This document shows, piece by piece, positions 24,335 through 31,893 of a DNA stretch of 64,000 nt (the stretch's first letter is position 1; every line of letters starts with the position of its first letter). The notes under the pieces are model-generated. The model had not been told where the DNA came from. It saw nothing but the letters and a program-made list of their open reading frames with translations, and did no database searches. The DNA lies in contig NZ_CP050954.1 of the NCBI RefSeq assembly GCF_012273015.1, positions 372,001-436,000 on the forward strand. The letters are read 5' to 3'. The stretch is from Hymenobacter sp. BT18. Its GTDB lineage: Bacteria; Bacteroidota; Bacteroidia; Cytophagales; Hymenobacteraceae. Position numbers and translations under genes: made by a program.

Positions 24335-27085
24335 TTACAGCCGCGGGTCCACGGCTTCGCTTTCCAGGGCCAGCACGCCGAATACGCACTGGTGTACCTC
24401 CCGTAGCGGGGCGCCGGCCACAAACCGCTCTAGACCTTCCACGCCGAGGGTGAATTCGCGCAGAGCGAGGTTGCGCTTGGACTTCACGTTCCGCTCGCGC
24501 AGACGCTCCAGGTTGCCGGGTAGCAGGTAGTCGGGGCCGTAGATGATGCGCAGGTACTCCCGACCCCGGCACTTGAGGGCGGGCTGCACCAGGGTTTTCT
24601 GGCCGCTGGGAATGAAGTCGTAGGGCTTTACGACCATGCCTTCGCCGCCAGCCGCGGTGAGGTCCAGCCACCACTGGGTAGTGGCTTCCACGTCGGTAAT
24701 GTCCTGGAGGTGCACCACACGGTAAGGCGTAGCGCGGAGCAGGCCTTCGTCCTGGAGGCAGATGGCGCGCAGGGTTTCCATGTGCCAGGCGTGGTCCTTA
24801 TCGAAGTAGGTGCGGCCCTCGGTGGCGAGCAGGTGGAACGGGGCCAGGCGCAAATCGGCGAGGCTATCCACGGGCCAGCAGTAGCGGCGGTAGGCCTCGG
24901 CGTAGTGCTGGGCGGCGCTTTGGCGGGCAGTGGTGCGGGCCAGCAGCGCCTCTACCCCATCGAGGCCTCGGGCGGCAGCCTGAGTGAGGACGGCCGCGGC
25001 TTCGGGCAGGGCGGCGGTGGCCGCTGCCGCCACGGCGGCGTACTGGTTCTTGATCAGCTCCTGGGCCTTGGCCGACCATGGCAGCAGCTCGGCGTCCAGG
25101 CACAGCCAGTCGGTGCTGAACCGCTCCCAGAAGCTACTAGCCGTGAGAGCATCCTGCAGGCGGGCGAGGAAGGCGGCTTCCAGCGCGGGGTCATTGAAGA
25201 AGTTACGGCCGGTGCGGGTATACACCTTACCGGGCCCCTCGCCTACTACCCCGAAGCGGCGGCGCGCGGCGTCTTCATCCCGGGCCAACACCACGACCAC
25301 GCGGCTGCCCATGTGCTTTTCTTCGCATACCACCCGCTCCAGACCCTGGCGGCGGAAGTAGTCGAAAGCTTCGGCGGGGTGCTCCAGCAGATCGGGCAGC
25401 GCCGAGGTTTCCGACGGGCTCATGGTGGGCGGCAGATACAGCAGCCACTTCGGGTTGAGGGCAAACCGGCTCATCACCTCCAGCGCCGCCACCGCGTTTT
25501 CCTCCCGAATGGTGACGGAGGGCAGCAAGCGCGTCTTGATGATCTGCTTGCCCGTCACGTCCTGGATGTCGAGCAGGTCGTCGTGCTGCTGCTGGGCGGA
25601 GAGCTGGTTGTTGGGTTCTGGTTGTTCGTTGCTGGCTTCGGCCAGGCGGCGCAGGTAGTCGAGCGGGCGTACCGGCTCACAGTATACCTGCCGGGCGGGT
25701 ACCGAAACCAGTTCCCGCTCGGGGTAGCGCAGGGCGGTGAGGCGGCCCCCGAACACGCAGCCGGTGTCAATGTCGATGGTGTTGTTGAGCCATTCGGCGT
25801 CGGGTACGGGCGTGTGGCCGTACACTACCATGGCCCGCCCACGATACTCCGAGGCCCAGTTGTAGCGCACCGGCAGCCCGAACTCGTCGATTTCGCCGGT
25901 GGTTTCGCCGAACAGCGCAAACGCCCGCACGGCCCCCGAGCCGCGGCCCTGCATTTCCTCCCGCATGCCCGCGTGGGCCACCACCAGCTTGCCCCCATCC
26001 AACACGTAATGGCTCACCAGCCCATCCAGAAACTGCCGCACCTGCGACTTAAACGTGTCAGATTCCGAGGCTAACTGCTGCACCGTTTCGGCAAAGCCGT
26101 GCTTTTCGTTGACCTGCTTGCCGTTGAGGTAGCGCAAGAGCTTGATGTCGTGGTTGCCGGGCACGCACAGCGCCTGGCCGCCCTGTACCATGCTCATGAC
26201 CAGCCGTAGCACCCGCGGCGAATCAGGCCCACGGTCCACTAAGTCGCCGAGGAACAGGACACGGCGTGGCGGCTTATTCTCTGGGTGATGTAGAGACGCG
26301 ACACTTCGCGTCTCATCGTTGCTGAGGCTGTTTAGGCCGCGCGGTTCCGGTTCGTTCAACGACGAGACGCGAAGTGTCGCGTCTCTACCCACATCCTCCC
26401 GACGCGTCACCCGCACGCCCAAATCCCGCACATCTGCCACAGGCTCTTCCTCCACCACATAGCCCAGCTCCGTGAGCAGCTGCACCAACTCCTGGTAGCA
26501 GCCGTGCACGTCACCAATGATGTCGAAAGGGCCGGTATCCTGCTTGCGGTTGCTGTAGAGCGGGTCGCGCACGATGGTCTGTACGGCGTCAATTTCCTCG
26601 GAACCGCGCAGGTGGAAAATGTGGCGGAAGCCCTCCTGTTTGAGGGTTTTGAGGCTTCGGCGCAGCTGCTGGCGCTGCTGGGGTATCACGTGGCGGCCCA
26701 GGTGCTGGCGCTCGGTGCGCTGGCGGTTGCGGTCCTCGGCCACGCGGTCGGGCACGTCGAGGATGATGGCCGTGGGCAGCACGTGGTAGTCGCGGGCTAG
26801 CTGCACGAGAGTTTTGCGCGCCTCGGGCTGGACGTTGGTGGCGTCGATTACCGTGAGGAGGCCGCGCTTGAGGCGCAGCCCCACCAGGTAGTGCAGCAAG
26901 GCAAAGGCATCCGGCGTGGCCGACTGGTCATTCTCATCATCGGCCACCAGCGCCCGGCACTGGTCCGACGACACGATTTCAGTAGCCCGGAACAGCCGCC
27001 GCGCAAAGGTGGATTTGCCCGCCCCAGAGGTACCGATGAGCAGGACGAGGGAGAGTTCGGGGAGCTTGAGCGTATCTTGGGGCAT
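24335..27085 (-). CDS. pnkp: Polynucleotide kinase-phosphatase with ligase domain (Pnkp), RNA repair
   Basis: This 916-residue enzyme has three domains. The kinase has P-loop GTSGAGKST (18-26) and Asp41 in SSDQCR. The metallophosphoesterase has GDVHGC (D192, H194), GDLVDRGPD (D281), GNHD (N311, H312), VAHAGM (H371) and YGHTP (H424). The adenylyltransferase has nucleotidyl Lys590 in EEKHMGSR, then RTGRNFFND, GGEGMVVK (813-820) and ALKCRGREYLRI. It would heal broken RNA ends (5' phosphorylation, 2',3' phosphate removal) and seal them together with Hen1, whose gene is at 34047-35498. Residues about 233-266, between two phosphatase motifs, are encoded by an inserted intergenic-type palindrome, so this domain carries an extra loop. 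Otherwise the length and motif order are normal. Confidence 0.95.
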   Translation of the reverse strand: MPQDTLKLPELSLVLLIGTSGAGKSTFARRLFRATEIVSSDQCRALVADDENDQSATPDAFALLHYLVGLRLKRGLLTVIDATNVQPEARKTLVQLARDYHVLPTAIILDVPDRVAEDRNRQRTERQHLGRHVIPQQRQQLRRSLKTLKQEGFRHIFHLRGSEEIDAVQTIVRDPLYSNRKQDTGPFDIIGDVHGCYQELVQLLTELGYVVEEEPVADVRDLGVRVTRREDVGRDATLRVSSLNEPEPRGLNSLSNDETRSVASLHHPENKPPRRVLFLGDLVDRGPDSPRVLRLVMSMVQGGQALCVPGNHDIKLLRYLNGKQVNEKHGFAETVQQLASESDTFKSQVRQFLDGLVSHYVLDGGKLVVAHAGMREEMQGRGSGAVRAFALFGETTGEIDEFGLPVRYNWASEYRGRAMVVYGHTPVPDAEWLNNTIDIDTGCVFGGRLTALRYPERELVSVPARQVYCEPVRPLDYLRRLAEASNEQPEPNNQLSAQQQHDDLLDIQDVTGKQIIKTRLLPSVTIREENAVAALEVMSRFALNPKWLLYLPPTMSPSETSALPDLLEHPAEAFDYFRRQGLERVVCEEKHMGSRVVVVLARDEDAARRRFGVVGEGPGKVYTRTGRNFFNDPALEAAFLARLQDALTASSFWERFSTDWLCLDAELLPWSAKAQELIKNQYAAVAAAATAALPEAAAVLTQAAARGLDGVEALLARTTARQSAAQHYAEAYRRYCWPVDSLADLRLAPFHLLATEGRTYFDKDHAWHMETLRAICLQDEGLLRATPYRVVHLQDITDVEATTQWWLDLTAAGGEGMVVKPYDFIPSGQKTLVQPALKCRGREYLRIIYGPDYLLPGNLERLRERNVKSKRNLALREFTLGVEGLERFVAGAPLREVHQCVFGVLALESEAVDPRL
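26290..26388. repeat. Palindromic repeat inserted in frame in the Pnkp gene
   Basis: A perfect 25-base inverted repeat (arms 26290-26314 and 26364-26388; core GAGACGCGACACTTCGCG) surrounds a 49-base centre. A shorter relative is at 9676. The element lies in the coding strand of pnkp, keeps the frame open, and encodes about 33 residues between the first and second phosphatase metal motifs. Confidence 0.85.
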
Positions 27086-27146
27086 TGAAATTGAGCATCA
27101 ACTATGTTGACAGACTATGGTAATCTATAGCTATTCTACTTTAACA

Positions 27147-28622
27147 ATGACAATAGTACGGCTATTCTTACTCGGTATTTTATTCTTGCCAGGTGGGCGG
27201 GCCAAGGCGCAGAAGCAGGAGCCTCCCTACCGAATGCGGCGTGGAGGTATACCGCAGGTAAAGCGTATTCTCATCTACGAAACTGTAGAAAAACCGTCTC
27301 CTGGTTTTGCGAACCTACGCGCTAACGTCTCAACCGAAAAATTACTTCGCCTAGCTCAGCAGTCAAATCCGGCTATGAGGCTGTACGCTGCCCTGGCGCT
27401 GGCTGACCGCAAATACCCGAAGTTGTACGAGGTTTTCGGGGAGATAATCCGGAGCGACCAGCGTGTCACCTTGCAACTAACTCACCCCGACAACGGCCGG
27501 GTTTTCACTCGTAAGACTTATCCATCTTCCGAGCTCTATGACCGATTTTACTACAGTGGACGATACCAAAAACTCACTGCGCAGGACAGTGCGAGCTACA
27601 CCTTTCAGCTGCTGAAGCTAGATAGCGTGGCGCTAACCCTGGCAAGTCAGGGCTACCCTATTGATTGGCGTACAGAGGAAACGGCTTGCTACACCAACAA
27701 TGCCTACCCTGGCTCCTATGCGGCTATCCGCAAGCTTTGCCTGGATTTGGTAGAAACAAAATACGGTTCTGCTCCACTGGCTCATGCGCTGGCTTCTTAC
27801 CGGGAGAAGGCCGATGTACCGCTTATTGCCCGCTTCGAGCAGTGGTCGTTGTGGGCAGCGGTAACCCAATTTCCTGACCCAGCCCTCTGGCCACTGCTTC
27901 AGCCGTACGTAGGCAAGGAAAGCGACTATAGATTCTACGCGGCAGTTGCGAGCTACCAAAACCAGGCAGTAGCGCACCTGCTTGATAGTATCTACCGCCA
28001 CAGGTTGTACTACGATGACGGAGCGGGCCGCCGTACCCTTTCCGAACTTGCCCAGGCACTTTCCAATCACTATCACCCAGTATTTGACAGCCTGATTGTG
28101 CAGCTGTGGTGGCAGCAACAGCTGATTACGCCTGCAGAAGTTACCCTCTTCACTAAGCGAGATGAAAAGAAAGCCGCCGCCATTTTTACAAGGGGGCTAT
28201 TAGGGTTTTCACCTACCGGAAACAGCTTTCTGGTAAGCTATGAAAGCGGGCTCAACACCGAGCGACTGATGAGCAACCTGCTGCTCCCTATCTTACAGCA
28301 TGATAGTCTGACCTTCCGGGCCGTTACCTTTCACGGACTTTCCGTATTTGGGGACAAAGACCTGGCGGCGCTGTGTGGCATCATCCGGCAGCACCATCTT
28401 ACCTGGGCTGCTTCTGCCCTGCTGACGCGCCTGTCCGCTGAGGAGCGAGCATTTGACCTTTTCACTATCAGTGAAACGCTGCTTTCAATTGGAAACGCCG
28501 ATGTGCACCGACGAACCCGGGAGTTGCTGCTAAAAAAACCTGTGCAGGAATTCATTGGAAAATGGCCCGTCAGTTTTGACAAGTTGCTAAAGTCTTACAA
28601 CCTCACACCATTATCCCCTTAA
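27147..28622 (+). CDS. Secreted protein of unknown function with helical repeats
   Basis: The ATG at 27147 gives a 491-residue protein with a signal peptide (MTIVRLFLLGILFLPGGRAKAQ). The rest is mostly helical: STEKLLRLAQQSNPAMRLYA then ALALADRKYPKLYEVFG resembles a HEAT-like pair, and later segments (ARFEQWSLWAAVTQFPDPA, ALWPLLQPYV) continue the pattern. I do not recognise a named family. It is transcribed divergently from pnkp with a 61-base gap, so the two could share a regulatory region. Codon use is somewhat AT-richer than the surrounding metabolic genes. It may bind protein or glycan in the periplasm. Confidence 0.7.
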   Translation: MTIVRLFLLGILFLPGGRAKAQKQEPPYRMRRGGIPQVKRILIYETVEKPSPGFANLRANVSTEKLLRLAQQSNPAMRLYAALALADRKYPKLYEVFGEIIRSDQRVTLQLTHPDNGRVFTRKTYPSSELYDRFYYSGRYQKLTAQDSASYTFQLLKLDSVALTLASQGYPIDWRTEETACYTNNAYPGSYAAIRKLCLDLVETKYGSAPLAHALASYREKADVPLIARFEQWSLWAAVTQFPDPALWPLLQPYVGKESDYRFYAAVASYQNQAVAHLLDSIYRHRLYYDDGAGRRTLSELAQALSNHYHPVFDSLIVQLWWQQQLITPAEVTLFTKRDEKKAAAIFTRGLLGFSPTGNSFLVSYESGLNTERLMSNLLLPILQHDSLTFRAVTFHGLSVFGDKDLAALCGIIRQHHLTWAASALLTRLSAEERAFDLFTISETLLSIGNADVHRRTRELLLKKPVQEFIGKWPVSFDKLLKSYNLTPLSP

Positions 28623-28678
28623 GCTGCTGTTCTACATTTGATTAGCTCATCCCGCGAACAGCCAAAACCAAGCGCTGC

Positions 28679-28707
28679 TGTGCTGGGGTGTATCCTACGC
28701 CAGCACA
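28679..28707. terminator. Possible bidirectional hairpin between convergent genes
   Basis: TGTGCTGG (28679-28686) pairs with CCAGCACA (28700-28707) around a 13-base loop. It lies between the unknown secreted protein gene and the HxlR gene, which point towards each other. There is no clear T tract, so the support is weak. Confidence 0.35.
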
Positions 28708-28712
28708 GTCTC

Positions 28713-29090
28713 TTACGCCGCCACTGCCTCCCCCGCGTGCATGATGTGGGCGCGGTGCTGCTGGCCCCAGGCGTGCAGGGCCTCGATGACGGGAAATAGT
28801 GTGTGGCCGTAGGCGGCTAGGGTGTACGTCACGGCCACAGGTGCGGCGTCGGCCTGCACGTGGCGGGAAATCAGGCCGTTTATTTCCAGCTCCTTCAGCT
28901 CCTTGCTGAGCATTTTGGCCGTGATGCCCGCTACCTCGCGCTGGAGCTGCTTGAAGCGCTGCGGGCCGCCGCTCAAACCCACGATGATGGGGAGCTTCCA
29001 CTTGCCACCTAGCAGGTCGAGGGAGTCGCGCACGGAGCGCATGGCGCCGGTGCATGCGGTGTGGGAGGGCGCAGAGGAAGGAAAAGGCAT
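28713..29090 (-). CDS. HxlR family transcriptional regulator
   Basis: I chose the ATG at 29090 (125 residues); a longer open frame exists but reads through the intergenic region. The winged helix typical of HxlR/MarR-like regulators is visible: CTGAMRSVRDSLDLLGGKWKLPIIVGLSGG, then RFKQLQREVAGITAKMLSKELKELEINGLISR and the wing VTYTLAAYGHTLFPVIEAL. HxlR proteins bind palindromes in neighbouring promoters and respond to electrophiles, redox stress or small molecules. It is divergent from the DoxX gene with a 157-base gap, the classical arrangement for control of that gene. Several Cys residues near the N-terminus (first 16 residues) might sense thiol stress. Confidence 0.92.
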   Translation of the reverse strand: MPFPSSAPSHTACTGAMRSVRDSLDLLGGKWKLPIIVGLSGGPQRFKQLQREVAGITAKMLSKELKELEINGLISRHVQADAAPVAVTYTLAAYGHTLFPVIEALHAWGQQHRAHIMHAGEAVAA

Positions 29091-29247
29091 GGGGCAAAGG
29101 TCGCTAGAAATCAGGTGAGTACCCCGCAGCATACCGGTATCCTTTGGGAAACCGCTATCCGGAACATACCGCCAGGCCAGCACCTTTGCTCCCGCAGGCT
29201 GCCACCGACGGCCGCTTGCACATCCCTCATTCTCAAGGTGTACTCCC

Positions 29248-29619
29248 ATGGCATTCAATAAGAAATACCTCCTACCCGGCCTGCTCACGACCGTACCCGC
29301 CCTGCTGATTACAGCCAGCGGCATCATGAAACTTGTCGGCGGTCCGGAAATCCAGAAAGCCATGGCCGAAACCGGCGTGGCCGATTACGTCAAGCTGCTG
29401 GGAGTGATGGAGCTGGTTTTCACGGCCCTGTTCCTCTACCCCCGCACCATGAAACTGGGCTTGCTGCTGCTCACCAGCTACTTCGCCGGCGCCATGGCTA
29501 CTGACCTCTCCCACGGCCGCAGCATAATCACTCCCACCGTTATCCTGGCCCTGGTCTGGGTTGCCGCCTTCGTGCGCGACCGGTCGGCGTTTCTGCCCGC
29601 TGCCCGGCCACTGGCGTAG
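29248..29619 (+). CDS. DoxX-like membrane protein
   Basis: This 123-residue protein has four likely transmembrane helices: YLLPGLLTTVPALLITASG, VKLLGVMELVFTALFLYP, MKLGLLLLTSYFAGAMATDL and TPTVILALVWVAAFV. The conserved loop ASGIMKLVGGPEIQKAMAETG after the first helix matches DoxX-like family proteins, which are small quinone-linked or stress-related membrane proteins. It is divergently placed from the HxlR regulator and is its most likely target. The physiological role of such proteins in Bacteroidota is poorly defined. Oxidative or electrophile defence is inferred from the regulator type. Confidence 0.88.
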   Translation: MAFNKKYLLPGLLTTVPALLITASGIMKLVGGPEIQKAMAETGVADYVKLLGVMELVFTALFLYPRTMKLGLLLLTSYFAGAMATDLSHGRSIITPTVILALVWVAAFVRDRSAFLPAARPLA

Positions 29620-29637
29620 GGCTTGCCGGCTGGGCTC

Positions 29638-31701
29638 TTACCCGCCCCCCGTCACGCGGAACTCTACCCGGCGGTTGAGGCGGCGGGTGGGTTCCTGGTC
29701 GTTGGAGGCGCGGGGCTCGGCACCGCCCAGGCCAATGCCGGTAATGCGGGCTTCGGCAATGCCGTGGTTGACCAGGTAAGTCTTCACGGCCTGCACCCGT
29801 TCCTCGCTCAGCAGCACGTTCTTTTGGGGGTCTCCCACGTTATCGGTGTGCCCCCGCAGCTCTATGGTCAGGCCGGGGTTGGCCTGGAGCAAAGTCAGGA
29901 GGCGCTCCAAATCGGCGTAAGACGATGAAAGCAGCGCGTTCTTGCCTTGCTCGAACTGCACTTTATCCAGCCGCAGCACCGAGCCTACCGTCAGCGGCCG
30001 GAGCAGCACATCGTGCACCAGCACGCCGGGGCGGAGCAGCAGCGTGGTATCGAGGGGGAAGTAGCCACTGTGCTCGGCTCGCAACGCCAGGGCCCGACTG
30101 GGGGAAGCTACGGTCGAAAACAGGGCATCGGGCTTCAGCGCCAGCGTCGTATCGGCCTTGATGACGTTTGAGCTATTGCTCAGCTGCAACGTGACGCGCG
30201 CCAACGGACCAAGCGTGGCTGCGTCGAGCACACGCCCCTGCCAGTAGGCCAGCGGCTCCGCCGGAGGTGGTTCGGGTGGCGGTACGACGACTACCGGGGC
30301 CGCGGGCGGGGGGGCGGGGGGACGCATTACATTGCACCCGGCCAGGTCGGTGTACACGCCCCGGCGCACCCGGCTGGCCTGGTTGTGGGCCGCATCGACT
30401 ACGTACAAGGCAGAAGGTCCGGCCAGGTAAAACACCCGGTTTCCTTCCGCGTCGTACTGCAGCAGCACGTCGCTGTAGCCGCCGCGCTCGGGCAGGCCGG
30501 TCAGCGGCAGCCGCTCCGGGGCGGCCTTCCGGGTTTTCAGATCCACCCGAATCAGCGAGCCGTCGGTGCTATAGACCTGGTAAAGCGTGTGGTCTTCATC
30601 CAGGCAGAAATTGGCGTGCGTGCCGGCCCCGGAAAACCCGATTTCATGGTAGTAGCGCACCTGCCGGAGCGGGTCGGTATCCCACACCACCGATACCGCC
30701 CCATCGGCCGGGTTTACCTTCACCAGCAGGTTGGCGTCGGAGGTGATAAAGTACAGCTCGCCGTTCTTGCCGGTGGAGGCCGAAATCCAGATGTTCTCGG
30801 GGCCCTGGGCGGGCAGCAGCCAAGGCGTGTACTGCCCCTGCCGGGTGGCTGGGTTGTAGCGGTAAATATATTCGGGGGTGTCGGAGGAAGCTTTCGTAAC
30901 GGAGTACAGGCAGTTATCGAAGCCCTTGGCCAGGGCGTAGGACTGAAACGGCAGGACCCGCCGATGAATGATGGGCGGCTCTGAGGGGTCTTCCACCGAA
31001 AACTCGTGAATGGTCCGGCAGTCGTCTTCCCATAGTCCGTCGTGCACGCGCAGGGCCGCAATGCCGTACATCTTATCGTTGCACGGCGACACCGGCTCCG
31101 CCGGCTTGGGCACGTCCGGCGCCACGGTTGCGGGCAAGGCCGCTACCGATTTCCTGGCCGGCTTCAGCTTCAGGGAAGCTACCAGCTGCCGCCCCGCTCC
31201 CAGATGCACCTGGTCTTCGGCCGCCAGCGCCCGGTATTCAATCTGAAACCAGTCGTCGCCCCGGCTTAGCTGCCGCCCGACCACGTGGCGGCGGCCCTGG
31301 GGGGAGGCAAAGGTATAATCGTAGCGCACCTCCTGGGCGTTGGGCGCGGCCGCTTCCAGGCGCAGCACCCGGGCCTGGGGCAGGCGCCGGATGACTTTCC
31401 AGACAGAATCCAGGGGGCTGATGGCAGCCGACAGGCCAGCCGCGCCCGACGGCCGCTGAATAATAAGCGCCACAACGGCGGGAGCGGCCCGCGGGGCATT
31501 GCCGACGTAGAACGTAACCGGCGACTGGGATTCGCTCTGGAATACGCTCCAGCCTTCGGGGTACGTGAGCTGGTAGCCGGCGCGCTCATCGGTATACGTT
31601 TGCCCTGCCACCTGCGCGGACAGCTGCAACCAGCCCAGAGCCAGCACCAACGTCAGTAAAACCTGCTTGTACACGAAAAGTGAGCGTAAGTAATCCTTCA
31701 A
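29638..31701 (-). CDS. OmpA family outer-membrane/periplasmic protein with beta-propeller-like middle
   Basis: This 687-residue protein starts with a long but plausible signal (VYKQVLLTLVLALGWLQLSAQ). An N-terminal domain of about 150 residues (YQLTYPEGWSVFQSESQSPVTF) resembles PsbP/DUF-type lipid or stress domains. The middle (about 205-450) has repeated blades with GLWEDDCRTIHEFSV, GFDNCLYSVTKA, GKNGELYFIT and GNRVFYLAGPSALYVVD, like a beta-propeller. A Pro-rich linker and a carboxypeptidase-like segment follow. The OmpA C-terminal peptidoglycan-binding domain has IELRGHTDNVGD and LSEERVQAVKTYL, with the diaminopimelate-binding Asp and Arg. It probably ties the outer membrane to the cell wall. 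A Cys-containing blade is unusual. The gene is divergent from GH97. Confidence 0.85.
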   Translation of the reverse strand: MKDYLRSLFVYKQVLLTLVLALGWLQLSAQVAGQTYTDERAGYQLTYPEGWSVFQSESQSPVTFYVGNAPRAAPAVVALIIQRPSGAAGLSAAISPLDSVWKVIRRLPQARVLRLEAAAPNAQEVRYDYTFASPQGRRHVVGRQLSRGDDWFQIEYRALAAEDQVHLGAGRQLVASLKLKPARKSVAALPATVAPDVPKPAEPVSPCNDKMYGIAALRVHDGLWEDDCRTIHEFSVEDPSEPPIIHRRVLPFQSYALAKGFDNCLYSVTKASSDTPEYIYRYNPATRQGQYTPWLLPAQGPENIWISASTGKNGELYFITSDANLLVKVNPADGAVSVVWDTDPLRQVRYYHEIGFSGAGTHANFCLDEDHTLYQVYSTDGSLIRVDLKTRKAAPERLPLTGLPERGGYSDVLLQYDAEGNRVFYLAGPSALYVVDAAHNQASRVRRGVYTDLAGCNVMRPPAPPPAAPVVVVPPPEPPPAEPLAYWQGRVLDAATLGPLARVTLQLSNSSNVIKADTTLALKPDALFSTVASPSRALALRAEHSGYFPLDTTLLLRPGVLVHDVLLRPLTVGSVLRLDKVQFEQGKNALLSSSYADLERLLTLLQANPGLTIELRGHTDNVGDPQKNVLLSEERVQAVKTYLVNHGIAEARITGIGLGGAEPRASNDQEPTRRLNRRVEFRVTGGG

Positions 31702-31816
31702 AATTAGCGAAGGTTAGCAGTATTTCGCCACCATCCTCAAGGTCGCTCCCATCAACTAAATCAGGCCGTACAACACAATCGATTGACTAAAGTCAGGATC
31801 CGGCGACTTTGTTCGG

Positions 31817-31824
31817 TATGTTTG
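31817..31824 (+). promoter_or_regulatory. Possible -7 element (TATGTTTG) upstream of GH97
   Basis: TATGTTTG matches TAnnTTTG, 69 bases before the GH97 start. No TTG element at the usual distance was found, so it is only a candidate. Confidence 0.3.
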
Positions 31825-31893
31825 CTTCCGCAGCTCCTGCAAACAGCCGCAATTGGTGCTCTTAACCCTAGGTCTATTCTTTGTTTTTCCTGC

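Noticed and set aside
24710..26074. 454-codon plus-strand frame over pnkp
   Set aside because: No recognisable motif and biased amino-acid composition; Pnkp is certain on the other strand.
27100..27140. TTGACA with a following TA-rich element as a sigma70 promoter of the 27147 gene
   Set aside because: Bacteroidota promoters follow TAnnTTTG; the match to TTGACA alone is likely chance in an AT-rich gap.
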